A stretch of 64,000 nucleotides of DNA from Onchidella celtica (lineage: Eukaryota; Mollusca; Gastropoda; Systellommatophora; Onchidiidae), in contig OZ007581.1 in NCBI GenBank assembly GCA_963931925.1, positions 23,432,043 through 23,496,042 on the forward strand, given 5' to 3'. Below, one piece after another: positions 11,640 to 22,535 of this stretch (position 1 is its first letter; each line of letters opens with the position of its first letter). Made by a program: the position numbers and the translations under genes. The notes beneath the pieces were generated by a model. It saw only the letters and a list, made by a program, of their open reading frames with translations. It did no database searches and was not told the DNA's origin.

Positions 11640-11925
11640 TTTTTGCACACCAACAGTTCTTTGGGTGATTCACACTTTGGGCTGCCAAATCTGATTGGTT
11701 AAAATTCACTTGCTGATCAGGGTTGGGGGTACTTATATTGCGGGTAGGTATGGGGAATAAAATTAGGGGAGAGGGGGGAGGGTGGGCCAGGGCGGTGTGA
11801 ACCGTGCAGAGGGTGGAGTTGTCTGTTGGTAACATTTGGTTTCCAGAACAGAAAATATTTCAAGAGTTGGTCGACCGTTGCAGTGTTTGTTTATTACTTG
11901 TCAGTGAGTCAAATGGTGAGTGCAA
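11640..11925 (+). promoter_or_regulatory. promoter-like block kept in both duplicate copies
   Basis: This block is well preserved in copy B (about 44275-44562). It holds a CTGATTGGTTAAAATT box (inverted CCAAT), GGTACTTATATTGCGGG (TATA-like), a purine-rich GGGGAGAGGGGGGAGGG run, and further on a TCAAATGGTGAGTG that looks like an ATG immediately before a 5' splice site. All of this is inference from motifs. No downstream coding exon was found. Confidence 0.3.
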
Positions 11926-12172
11926 GCTTGGTGCCATTGCATCTTCGTGATGAAGATAATAAGAGTACACCTTGTTTAAGTAACTGTGCTTGGGTGAGAG
12001 TGCGTGTGTTTGTTTTTGTTTCTTTGAGTTTGATTTTGTGAAATTATGAAAATCACTCAAGGTTAATTTGCTCACATGCGATGTTCTGTAGGTTAGTCAG
12101 TGAATGCAGTTTTCCTTGGACAGCGGAGACCGTTTGCATAAGGTTTATTGTTGTTGTTGTTTTTGTTTCTAT

Positions 12173-12758
12173 CATGGAGGTACTAATAACACTGGAGTGC
12201 GCACAGCCCTCTTCGCTTGCCCTGCAAGCCGCGCACTATTGAAACCCCAAGATGGCGGGAAAAGTAGGGCAAAGTACGGCAGCGCAAGGCCCGCCCAGTA
12301 CACTATTGTATGTAATAGATAGGGCCTAGTCAGCGCTGTTTATTCTCTTTTCACGGTGGTGATCAAAATTAAAAGATACAAACAGAAATGATAACAATTA
12401 TGTTATTTACGGATTATCATATACTTGTATTATTTTCTTTTAAAGTGTTTGATAATAAATACAAATTTATGATTTATGCTATTTTTATATTATGGTATTT
12501 TTATTAATTGGTCAATCGTTTAGAAGTAAAAGGGAAGGGAACTATGTAGTACTCTTTTTACCGCATGTTAGTTTAGCTCATGATGAGTCATGTTAAAAGA
12601 CTTTACAAGTCAGTTTTTCTCCGATAACCAACAATGAGAGGGTGTACATAACAATTATAAAAGACACACACACACACAAAAACATGCTAAAGAACTGAGG
12701 GAAAGTTGGTTTTGCCATAGACCCATTAAGATCCAGGAGCTGGTGTGTGTGTGTGTGT

Positions 12759-12826
<68 letters not shown>

Positions 12827-14002
12827 CATAATTATAATAATATATGTAAATCATTAGCCGAGATGTAGCAAATGATCTGGATAGCCAAGAAAAAGAACAT
12901 CTTAATCTACAAGCTTGGTTGTACTCACTCAGCCAAGTATATATCTAAAAATCAGAAGAGCCTTAGTCTAGTTATTCAGAGGTTTGAGCACAGCTGGGTT
13001 GTGCATTCGAGAGCTTTTCCAAACAAAAATGTATAAATTCCTACTGCTACAGGTCAATCTCTCACCCAGTGAATCTAGATTCTAGATCTATAGTCAATGC
13101 ACTAGGTGCAGTCAGCACGTTGACGCGGTCAATATTTGTTTTTCCATACAGTTTCATTTACCAGTGTTTTTGTGACTAATCCACGTTTTGTGACATTCTT
13201 ATCAAGAGATCACAACATCACATAGCATATGAATGCTGTTTAAGCTTGTATTTTGCCTTGGATAACTTTCCCAAGTTTTGTGTTCGCACAACTTCCATCT
13301 TGGGTTCAAAGGTAAATATGTGACCCTACAGATTTCTCCATTTGGTGGTCTGGTGTAAGCTCACAGAAGTGCTCTGGACATTCTACTTCGGGTGGATTTT
13401 CATTTTTTTAAAAATTTTCTGGGTATTATGAGTGTGATTATGCACATATGGCACTGACTGCACCGACATGCATTCATCTGACACCTTGCATGAGGTGCGG
13501 TCACTGGTAATTGCATTGTGACATCAGTGTTGTATGTGCATCAACTGGGATCACTAGCACCATTTTTTTTATTATTATGATTACATGATGTATTCAAAAC
13601 AAGAGTTCAAAAGAGCCAGTGCACACCAGCAAATAGTAAACAACTGAATTTAATGAGAAACAAAGAATAATATTGTGGTAAAATCCAAATACATAGGCTA
13701 TTAAGGTCTAGGTTTATAGTAAATTCATTGTCTTAAATTGAATGAGAACAGTTCTCCCTCCTTTTAAAGCAAGAAAGAAAGAAGGTAGAGAAGAAACAGA
13801 AGGTACAGGAGCAGAGGAAAAGAAAGAAGGAGTTAGCAGAGGAAAAGGAAAGGGAAGGTAGAAAGCAGAAGCTGTAGTGCAACGGATGTGTAAACGCTGA
13901 GGCGCAGTCCGTGCTTGCCCTATACAAGATGGCGACTATCGCCTTCTAATGCGCACGCATGAAATCAGCTGTACGGACTCCAGTGTTGTTAATAGCTCCA
14001 TG
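12173..14002. mobile_element. hAT-like non-autonomous transposon (1830 bp)
   Basis: The left end starts CATGGAGGTACTAATAACAC and the inverted right end starts CATGGAGCTATTAACAACAC. The inverted similarity extends about 34 nt. It is flanked by the 8-bp duplication GTTTCTAT (12165-12172 and 14003-14010). Copy B lacks the element and shows one target (TTTCTATGGTTTG near 45150). The 8-bp duplication and CA..TG ends fit hAT. The interior has a (GT)n(GA)n microsatellite and no transposase frame. Confidence 0.85.
12739..12824. repeat. (GT)n(GA)n microsatellite
   Basis: Compound dinucleotide run inside the 1830-bp hAT-like element. Confidence 0.97.
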
Positions 14003-14048
14003 GTTTCTATGGTTTGTTTCTGTTTTCGGTGTTGTTGGTTTTTCTCTG

Positions 14049-14102
14049 TTGGTTGGTTGGTTGGTTGGTTGGTTGGTTGGTTGGTTGGTTGGTTGGTTGG
14101 TT
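14049..14102. repeat. (GGTT)n tetranucleotide array
   Basis: Thirteen-odd GGTT units in copy A. The matching place in copy B (about 45191-45240) is shorter and interrupted. Confidence 0.95.
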
Positions 14103-14302
14103 AGTGTGATGGGTGGCTGAATGATGGGGTGGTCGGTTGATTGGTTGGAGACGTTCACACAGTATAAATATGCAGCTGAAATAACAAATAATTAAGTACT
14201 GGTGGGGTTGGGGGGGGGGGGAGGGGGGCTCAGCATGAAGTGAATTGGTCAGTTATGACCAATCACTGAGTCATACACACAACTGACCAATTCATTTCCC
14301 AC

Positions 14303-14303
14303 A

Positions 14304-14346
<43 letters not shown>
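14303..14346. repeat. (AAAT)n microsatellite
   Basis: Pure run in copy A; shorter in copy B near 45441. Confidence 0.95.
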
Positions 14347-14348
<2 letters not shown>

Positions 14349-14838
14349 CAACAGATGAATGAATAAATAAACAAATCAATTGATTAATTTATAAAGACAG
14401 GTAAGTAAGGAAAAAAATAAGTGCAAATAAATAAATAAAGAGATTTTAGTAATTAAGTAAATAAATAAGTTCATGGCTGTAATAATGTAATTAAGACGGT
14501 TTTGATTACTATAACTGTTACTGATATTAAATGTTAGTTCTAGGGAAATGAATATTTCTTTCTCCTTCTTGTTCCATCTCCATCTGAACCAGATTTGAAG
14601 GTTAGACTTGGCTGTGACCACTCTGTCTCTTAACCCCGGGTGGATTCTAATAACTTTCCACTCTAAACCTTGTGTAAAGCTCTGAATATCTTAGTCTTGT
14701 GTTGTGAAATTGGCATTCTTTCCTTCTCGCACTGTCTTGATGGGCAAAGAAGTTGCATGTAGTGAAAATGATTAGGTCTGATCTCTAGATGTGATAGAAT
14801 TACCGTTATGGAATGAATGACAATGCCATAATTATTTT

Positions 14839-15020
14839 TGTGATTACGATATTAGTAACTCGACTACGACTACTAAGAACTCGAGTACGACTACCGGAAG
14901 AGAGGGTAGAGGCAGAGAGAGAACGAGATAGTCAACAACGGGGGCCCCTAAATCTACATCACCAAAGATTCTGCACGAACGGCATCAACACCTGCATCTG
15001 TAAGTAGAACCTACAACACA
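14839..15020 (+). repeat. 5' LTR (182 bp)
   Basis: Identical to the 3' LTR except that 21 bp present in the 3' copy (GC-rich block near 18966-18987) are missing. It is followed by AGCTATTTCGGCGCCGGGAT, the likely primer-binding region. Confidence 0.95.
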
Positions 15021-15067
15021 AGCTATTTCGGCGCCGGGATTTTCGGATCGAGATCGACCACGTAAAC

Positions 15068-16261
15068 ATGGCTGCAACCGGGCCAACGGCCAAAGTGTCA
15101 GACATGGTGAAGGTGTTTAGCGGCGAGGGGGATGTGGGTGCGTGGATCCAAAAGGTGGAACTGGTAGCCAAATTGACAAAAGTAAAAGATGTAGCATCTT
15201 TTCTCCCGTTATACTTGGAGGGGAGTGCCCTGGCTGTGTACTTAGAATTAGATGAAACGGAAAAAGCAGATGAAGCAGTGATCAAGCAGAGATTGGTTGA
15301 AGCATTCTCTGATAATAAATTCGTGGCGTACAGCAAGTTGAAGGCAGCCCAATGGACCGGGGAACCGGTAGATGTGTTTGCAAATGGTTTAAGGAGATTA
15401 GCAAGACAAAGTGGTTTTGTGACGGATAGGTTGGAGGAGATAGTCAAACTGGCGTTTGTAACAGGCTTCCCGGATGAGATTTGCTGCGAACTACAACAAG
15501 TTTCTGGAATTGACAGGATGCAGGTTAGTCAAGTGATGGGAAGGGCAAGAGTGTTATCGACCAGGTCCAGATCTAAACCCGTCTTGGACTCTGGAACCAG
15601 CGGAGTGGTAGCAACCGGAGTGGGAATGAAAAACAGAGAAGGCGGTAGGAAGGCTGCCAACGTAAAGTGCTTCAATTGTAATGGGCCACATTTTGTCAAA
15701 GACTGCCCAGAGCGGAAGACAATCGTGTGCTATAGGTGTAATGAGGAAGGTCATACTGCTCGGTGGTGTACTTCTACTGGAAGCCAGTTTGCTAGATCTA
15801 TGCCTCGCCAAGGTAAGCCTGCTTACAGACATAGAGATGATCAAGACGATGGTGGTCCTCGTTCAAACATGTGTGCAGGAGCCGAGGGATCCTCATCTTG
15901 TGAAGTGAGTTCGACAGGACTACATAAGGTTCCACTGATAGAAGCGATGGTTGACGGCACGGTGGTTCAGGCAATGGTAGACACTGGGTGTATAATGAGC
16001 CTGGTTAGTAGCAGTGTAGTGACCCGATGGACAGGGGAGAGTACAATGGTGGCCTTTGATGGACATACTGTTAAATGTAAGGGAGTCGCTGATGTGTTGT
16101 TGACTGTTGGGGAGGCCCGGTTGAGAGCAACGGTTACAGTGGTAGATAGAATTGTGGGTGGTGTTGACGCGGTGCTAGGCATGGATATCATTCAACAATT
16201 GGGTGGAGTTTTTATTCACGGAGATAGAGTTCAGTTTGGGAATCTGAGTTGTTCTGTTTAG
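15068..16261 (+). CDS. gag-protease polyprotein of LTR retrotransposon
   Basis: 397 residues from the ATG at 15068, the first in frame after the 5' LTR and leader. The N-terminal half is a capsid-type gag region (GEGDVGAWIQKVE, then EDA-poor helical sequence). Two zinc knuckles follow near residues 200-235: CFNCNGPHFVKDC (C-x2-C-x3-H-x4-C, one residue short) and CYRCNEEGHTARWC (standard C-x2-C-x4-H-x4-C). The aspartic protease is near residue 300 with the active site AMVDTGC and the later VLGMD block. The frame closes with TAG at 16259, but the same frame stays open beyond it into reverse transcriptase, so readthrough or a mutated sense codon are both possible. Confidence 0.9.
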   Translation: MAATGPTAKVSDMVKVFSGEGDVGAWIQKVELVAKLTKVKDVASFLPLYLEGSALAVYLELDETEKADEAVIKQRLVEAFSDNKFVAYSKLKAAQWTGEPVDVFANGLRRLARQSGFVTDRLEEIVKLAFVTGFPDEICCELQQVSGIDRMQVSQVMGRARVLSTRSRSKPVLDSGTSGVVATGVGMKNREGGRKAANVKCFNCNGPHFVKDCPERKTIVCYRCNEEGHTARWCTSTGSQFARSMPRQGKPAYRHRDDQDDGGPRSNMCAGAEGSSSCEVSSTGLHKVPLIEAMVDGTVVQAMVDTGCIMSLVSSSVVTRWTGESTMVAFDGHTVKCKGVADVLLTVGEARLRATVTVVDRIVGGVDAVLGMDIIQQLGGVFIHGDRVQFGNLSCSV

Positions 16262-18715
16262 TGCAGGAGGCTAAGTTTTCAGGAGGCTGAGCATGCAGCG
16301 GCTAGTGGTTGTCATGACCGCATTATTGATAAGGACTTTGAGGCGTGGTTTGATGGCAAACAATGGACTGTTAAATATTTTTGGAAGGACAGAGAACCTT
16401 GTTTGTCTAACAAGGTGGCGCAGTACGACCATGGAATGAAGGGAGCTACAAGAGAGGCGTTTGATTGTGAAGTTCAAAGATGGATCGATGAGGGAATACT
16501 GATGCCGTGGGATGGCCATGTTGACGGAGTTATCCCCCTCATGGGCGTTGAACAAGTAACCAAAAACAAGGTGCGACCAGTGTTGGATTTCAGAGAGTTA
16601 AATGACTTCGTGAGGTGCCACACGGCGGGTGACGTTTTGGACGTTTGCGGCGATCGACTGAGGGAATGGCGGCGGATGGAGGGCGATGCTGAGATTGTAG
16701 ACTTGAAGTCAGCCTATCTTCAGATTCACGTGGCCAAGGAATTGTGGAGACACCAGCTCGTTAGATACAATGGCACAGTGTATGCTTTATCCAGGTTGGG
16801 TTTTGGGTTGAACTCTGCACCAAAGATTATGTCGAGGATACTGAAGACTGTTCTTGCAAAGAGGCCTGATATTTAGAAGGCAACAAGTTCATACATAGAT
16901 GACATTATGGTTGATGTAACCAGCGTTCGTGCACTCGATGTCGTTTCTCATTTAAAGGACTGTGGTCTTATGACGAAGGAACCTGTAAAGCTGGACGGGG
17001 GAGCTGTGTTGGGACTCAGACTCAACAGAAACCAGAGCGGAGAGTTAGTGTTTTCAAGAGCCAATGATATTCCTATCGCTGAACAACTGAGCAGCAAGTT
17101 GTCAAGAAGGGAGGTATTTTCAGTTTGTGGAAAATTAGTGGGCCATTATCCAGTTGCCGGATGGCTGCGGGTGGCATGCAGTTTTATAAAACGACAGACG
17201 GAGGGGAGCAGGTGGGACGACTATGCTGGTGACAAGGCATGCACTTTGCTACAAAAGATACTTAACCAAGTTTGTTTTGAGGATCCTGTGAAGGGTGTGT
17301 GGAAAGTCCCCAACGAGACAAAGGGCGTGGTCTGGTGTGATGCAAGTGACTTGGCATTAGGAGTGGTGATAGACATTGGTGGTGTGGTGGTAGAGAATGC
17401 TGCGTGGATGAGGAAAAAGGATGACTTTAACCACATTAATGTTGCTGAACTTGAGGCTGCGTTGAAGGGAGTGAATCTGGGCGTGCAATGGGGACTGGAA
17501 CAGATCACGCTTATGACGGACTCTGTTACAGTTTGTGAGTGGATCAAAACAACACTGTCGGAGGAGAGAAAAGTGAAGGCCAAAGGAGCAGCTGAGGTGC
17601 TGATAAAACGGCGTTTGGGCGTGTTGAAGAGTTTGGTGGAAGAGCTGCAACTGACCGTTGATGTGGTGTGCACTGCATCTAAGAGTAACAAAGCGGACAA
17701 GTTGACTAGAGTCAAGCGTGGGTGGTTGAGTGGAGATTGTGCGTTGCCTGTGGCATGTGCTGCATCAGAGGTTAATGTAAAGTTCCTGCACGAACAACAT
17801 CATTTCGGAGTGGAGCGTACCTGGTATCTGGCCAAACAAGTGGATCCTTCTGTTTCCAAGGATGCAGTCAAGAAGGTGGTCAAAGAATGTCATCGGTGTC
17901 AGTCAATTGATCCGGCTAGTGTGACTCACGAACCTGGAGAGCTTTCGGTTGAGGAAAACTGGGTGAGGTTGGCAGTGGACGTGACTCATTATCGAGGTCT
18001 CCCGTATCTGACTATGGTTGATTGTGGTCCAGGAAGGTTTGCGATTTGGCGAGAACTGAGGAATGAGACAGCCGGAGCTATCTGTAGGGAACTTGAGCAA
18101 GTCTTCTGTGAGAGGGGTCCAGTCAGCGAGGTGTTAATGGACAACGGAACTGCATTCAGGTCTGCAGAGATGAGCGAGTTGTTGCGTCAATGGAATATAT
18201 CTCCCTTCTACAGGGCGGCGTATAGAGCATCTGGTAATGGTATAGTGGAACGGAACCATCGAACTATCAAAGCGATTTCAGAAAGAAGTCAGATGTCTCC
18301 AATGAAGGCTAGTTTTTGGTACAATTCATCACCTCGAAATGGGCAGAAGGAGGACACAGTTCCACAGAAATCTGTGTTTTGCTATCAGTGGAGGCATCCA
18401 GATGTCGTACCACGATCAGGTGGACAGGATGAACAGTCGACACTGAAAATAGGGGATGAAGTTTGGGTGAAGCCAGCTTCCGGTAGATGTACTGTGCAGT
18501 GGGGAAAGGGCGCAGTTTCAAGAATTAATTCCAGGAATAATGTTGAGGTGGACGGTGTGCCAAGACACATACTCGATGTCAGACCATTGGTCAGCTCACG
18601 TGGGATGGAAGATGGGCCTGTGGAGGAGCAGGATACTGTGTTGGATGATGCTGAGTATCGCTACCCCCGTCGACAAAGGAGAGCTCCGACGTGGGTGCAC
18701 GATTATGAGATGTGA
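16262..18715 (+). pseudogene. pol (RT, RNase H, integrase) of LTR retrotransposon, one internal TAG
   Basis: It continues the gag frame after the TAG with no shift. RT is recognised by VRPVLDFRELN, VDLKSAYLQIHV and LGFGLNSAP. An in-frame TAG at 16874-16876 lies just before the catalytic YIDDIMVD. Downstream (16907-18715 open from the next ATG) come RNase H (VWCDASDLALGVV, AELEAALKG, MTDSVTV) and integrase. Integrase has an HHCC finger (HEQHHFG ... CHRCQ) and a DD35E core: Asp in AVDVTHY, Asp in LMDNGTAF, and Glu in GIVERNH exactly 36 residues after the second Asp. The end is a basic PRRQRRAP tail. Whether the stops are tolerated or the copy is dead cannot be told from sequence. Confidence 0.9.
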
Positions 18716-18896
18716 TCGTTGCGGTGGAGGATGATGTATATATGATATAAATGGATATGTAGTGACTGTGAGGGACATGAGTGATTAATTTTCTACTAGT
18801 TTAACTTTCGTTCTGTTCATGGACAGTTTTGGTTTATTATATGTGGACAGTGTTTGGTGGAGAGGTTGTTTTTGTGATCTTGAGATCAGGGGGGAA

Positions 18897-19099
18897 TGTG
18901 ATTACGATATTAGTAACTCGACTACGACTACTAAGAACTCGAGTACGACTACCGGAAGAGAGGGTAGGCGGGACGTTAGGACGGGCAGAGGCAGAGAGAG
19001 AACGAGATAGTCAACAACGGGGGCCCCTAAATCTACATCACCAAAGATTCTGCACGAACGGCATCAACACCTGCATCTGTAAGTAGAACCTACAACACA
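18897..19099 (+). repeat. 3' LTR (203 bp)
   Basis: Begins TGTGATTACGATATTAG and ends ACCTACAACACA. Preceded by a polypurine tract and followed by the ATTTT duplication. Confidence 0.95.
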
Positions 19100-19196
19100 A
19101 TTTTACATCTTTGTGGACAGAAAAAAAAAGAAGCGATAATAGTTATTTTCAAAAAAATGATAGTCTTCTGATGATGATGATTATAATAAAAATAAT

Positions 19197-19296
19197 AGTA
19201 ATAATAATAATAATAATAATGGTGCATGTTTAAATAGCGCCTGCCTCCACAAAGTGGCCTAAGGCTCTTTACGGTGATGTGGTAACAACTCTCTCT

Positions 19297-19338
<42 letters not shown>

Positions 19339-19361
19339 GTCTCTCTCTCTTTCTTTCTCTC

Positions 19362-19432
<71 letters not shown>
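19197..19432 (-). repeat. L2-like tail repeat followed by (CT)n tract
   Basis: (AAT)n, then TTTAAATAGCGCCTGCC and AAGGCTCTTTACGGTG boxes, then a long interrupted (CT)n run. It is present at the same place in copy B (46030-46295), so it predates the duplication. The box layout is that of an L2-type 3' tail on the minus strand. Confidence 0.75.
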
Positions 19433-19434
<2 letters not shown>

Positions 19435-19566
19435 AATAAAACTAATCTCACAAAGAACATCTTGAATTGAGCAATGTATTTAATCAAATTTCAGCATTTA
19501 ATTAAGAAAAATATCAACGGCTCAGACCAAGAATGTTAACAGAAATTATGACTAAATAGACATCAG

Positions 19567-20288
19567 AAGAAGCTGAGAAGACTGGGCTCCAAATCAACAT
19601 CGGGAAGACAGAGGTCATAAGGATGAACAACAAACAACAAGATCCTGTTCGACTCCACCAAGACCACATCAAAGAAGTCGACAAGTTTGTTTACCTGGGC
19701 AGCGTAGTCAGCAAAGATGGGGGAGCAGACGAAGACATCAAGTACCGAATCAACAAAGCAAGATACGCTTTCAACACCCTGCGACCAATCTGGAGATCAA
19801 CAGCCCTCTCACTCCACAACAAGATCCAGATATTCAACACCAATGTGAAGTCTGTCCTACTACATGGTTCTCAAACATGGCGAGTGACAAAAACCAACAC
19901 CAATAAGCTGCAGACATTTACTAATCGATGTCTCAGAAACATCCTTCACATCCGGTGGCCAGAAGTCATCTCCAATGAAGAACTGTGGGACAGGATGAGA
20001 CAAGCTCCAATTGAAACTGAGATAAAGAAACGGAAATGGGGATGGATCGGCCACACGTTACGAGAGCCTGAATCCAACATCACCAGGCAGGCTCTGGTTT
20101 GGAACCCACAAGGAAAGCGGAAAGTGGGTCGACCAAAACAGACTGAGCGCAGGAGTACCGATGCGGAGGTGAAGGCAGTCGGAATGACATGGACCGAGCT
20201 AAGGAGGACCTCCCATAACTACGTGCGTTGGAGGAGCGTTGTTGCGGCCCTATGTTCCTCAAGGAATCAAGAGGCTTAAAGAAAAGAA
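19567..20288 (+). pseudogene. 5'-truncated LINE, C-terminal end of endonuclease-RT polyprotein
   Basis: The frame 19623-20279 (218 residues) shows FVYLGSVVSKDGGADEDI, INKARYAFNTL, the LLHGSQTWR block, the RKWGWIGHTLR block and NPQGKRKVGRPKQT. This is the C-terminal signature of RTE-like LINEs common in molluscs and cnidarians. The copy ends in an AAAGAAAAGAAAG tail. Flanking AGACATCAG (19558-19566) and AGAAATCAG (20289-20297) are a slightly diverged 9-bp target duplication. Copy B at about 46421 has the uninterrupted site (AGAAATCAGATATTACC). RT catalytic motifs are missing, so it is a dead fragment. Confidence 0.88.
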
Positions 20289-21403
20289 AGAAATCAGATA
20301 TTACCTTCTCTTGGTATAGATAGATAGTACATGTACGATTACAGATATAAGAATCGATATCAAGATATTAGGGGAAATAGCCCATTGCAGTGATAATTAT
20401 TTCTGTGGGCGGGACTTTCTGACCTTGACATCTAATCACAGAGATATCTTAACTAACCTAGATCGCGCGCCTCCACTGGCTGGCCTCCCCAAATCCGTAA
20501 CCCCTAAGGGAAACGGCGGCCATTTGTACAAGCAAGCGGAAGTGACCTCTGCCGCACTCGGGTCTTATGATACATAAATGAAAACATACGCGGTGAGTCT
20601 TCAAAACACGCAAGTTTTCGGTCTCTGGGACCTTATCAGGAAGAAAGAAAAGAAAGGAGACACAAATATTTTACAAACATCTGCACAGAACAAGGAAAAT
20701 GAATAATAAAAGAAAGAAAAAGAAATGATTGGGATGATGTTATAATGGGTGATGAAGAAGGGGGTGGAAATGAGATGGGTTGGACTGGTGATGGGAGTAG
20801 CAGGTGAATGAAAGATGAAAGAATGGCTAAATGTTGAGAAAGAAATTAGTTTTCTGTTCAGCTGTGCATCTTATCTGTGGGATGCACAGTGGGTGGCCAC
20901 CGAGACAATTAATTAATTAGTCTTGTGGGACACTGAGCGCTGGCTAACTGTCGGCCATGCATTGGCACGAATATCAATTATTGGTCGCTTTTCTTTAATT
21001 CCTATTGTACGAACGGTGAGCAGCAGTGAACTGCTTAACTTGGATTTATGTTGCTGTTGACTCGACAGATAGAGCTGAGTCCGTTAAAAATTCATCACTA
21101 ACCAATTTCTCCCTTGTCGATCTTTTGACATTCTTACGTCAAAAGTGTTCTCTTTAGAATGTCTTTAGTGAAGGCTGGAGTTTATATCAGAAATTACATT
21201 TCAGTTCAATTGTTCTGATTGTTTTATAACAAAATGGCTTTGAAACTTCAGCTGTTGTAATTGTAACAAGGTGGTGTTAGGGTGGGAGTGAAAGTGTAGA
21301 TATGGTGTAGATGAACCATTCATGTGGGTTTCACTCTTGTTACTGCGGCTGGTTAGACCGCAACATTCACTCGGTTCGTGCCAGGGCGGTAAAACTGCTC
21401 ACA

Positions 21404-21493
21404 CTGTCAAAGAAGAATATAAGTCTATTGTAGGGCACAAAAGACGTTTATTCAATAACACACACACCTGCTCTCGATTGGGGGAAGAGACGC
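21404..21493 (+). repeat. 90-bp direct repeat, first copy
   Basis: Starts CTGTCAAAGAAGAATATAAG and ends GGAAGAGACGC. It matches 22061-22150 with a single difference over 90 bp. It contains TTTATTCAATAA. Confidence 0.92.
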
Positions 21494-22060
21494 TGTCGTG
21501 TAACAGTATACCAATTAACAACAAGACAAATACAGGCTACCTGTAATGTCACATGGCATAGTTAACACGACTAGCATAATAATAATACATGTATAAAACG
21601 TAAATAAATCAAGAGTGAAGATAATAAACACAGCATGAGATGTGCGATATCAGAGAGAGAGAAGGAGAGAGACAGAGAGAAAGAGAGAGAGAATAATATT
21701 ATCTAAAGACTTCTAAACATTCAGTAATCACCAATATCGTGGTCATCGATCTAACATAATACTAGTGAGCAAACAGTCTGCTCGGTTAGGCTAACAGTAC
21801 ACGGCATTTCAGTACATGTATCTAAAACAATATAAACAGCATAACCACAGCTTAGGACTCTGGTACATGTGTATTATGATAGTGACCGGTATCATAACTT
21901 CCCGAGTCGTATATACTTATGAGGAAAATATATCTATTGCTTACAGAATTACACTCATCGTAAATATCTGATATTATCATCTTAAAATCTTATCATCTTT
22001 TGTACGATACCAGCCTATGATTTCATAAGAACAGTATTATAAGTATTAAAGAGCACGTAC

Positions 22061-22150
22061 CTGTCAAAGAAGAATATAAGTCTATTGTAGGGCACAAAAG
22101 ACGTTTATTCAATAACACACACACCTGCTCTCGAATGGGGGAAGAGACGC
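22061..22150 (+). repeat. 90-bp direct repeat, second copy
   Basis: Offset of exactly 657 bp from the first copy. The pair could be the ends of a small, decayed LTR-type insertion or a simple internal duplication. Confidence 0.92.
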
Positions 22151-22462
22151 AGTGCTTGGGGCTTGACAGGCCCGGGGTTTTATACGATTATTTCCCATCC
22201 TCCCACGGTCTTGGGGGCGGGTCAGTCTAACTGTCGCTCACAGTTAAGCACTGTGATTGGAACACGCTCCTACGCTCCTTTAAGACAAAATACTGAATGC
22301 CAAAATACCACATACCACGTAATTTTGCAAAGATGCAGTGCGTAGACTCAAAAAGTGCAGTTTGATTGAATAGTGTTAAGAATGCAAAACTTGTCGCAAA
22401 CGGAGAAATTTTACAATTGAATTGTGTTTAAAATAATATTTGATTTACACGACATAACTGTT

Positions 22463-22535
22463 GTAAAGCGCTTAGAGCCTGGTTGTTAACGGGATGAAGT
22501 GCTAATACAAATGCTATGTATTATTATTATTACTA
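22463..22535 (+). repeat. L2-like 3' tail, plus orientation
   Basis: TTGTAAAGCGCTTAGAGCC followed by AAGTGCTAATACAAATGC and (ATT)n. A related copy on the minus strand is at 48925-49005. Confidence 0.65.

Larger units (their letters stand above)
14839..19099 (+). mobile_element. Ty3/gypsy-like LTR retrotransposon, complete with both LTRs
   Basis: LTRs (14839-15020 and 18897-19099) begin TGTGATTACG and end ACAACACA. The flanking 5-bp duplication is ATTTT (14834-14838 and 19100-19104). Copy B at 45951-45962 retains the empty site. Coding order is gag with two zinc knuckles, aspartic protease, RT, RNase H, integrase, as in Ty3/gypsy. One plus-strand frame (15068-18715) spans everything but carries TAG codons at 16259-16261 and 16874-16876. 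No envelope or chromodomain is seen. The 3' polypurine tract AGATCAGGGGGGAA lies just before the 3' LTR. Near-identical LTRs mean a recent insertion, later than the A/B duplication. Confidence 0.95.

Noticed and set aside
11605..11835. A conserved minus-strand protein in both duplicate copies (also 44238-44561)
   Set aside because: The frame is shared because the DNA is duplicated. The Pro-rich stretch comes from a purine tract on the other strand, and there is no start or domain support.
12593..12829. Ser/Leu-rich open frames over (GA)n/(CT)n tracts (also near 19279, 23655-24174, 41747-42260 and 46027-46350)
   Set aside because: Dinucleotide repeats give stop-free low-complexity frames on both strands. 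No homology or gene context.
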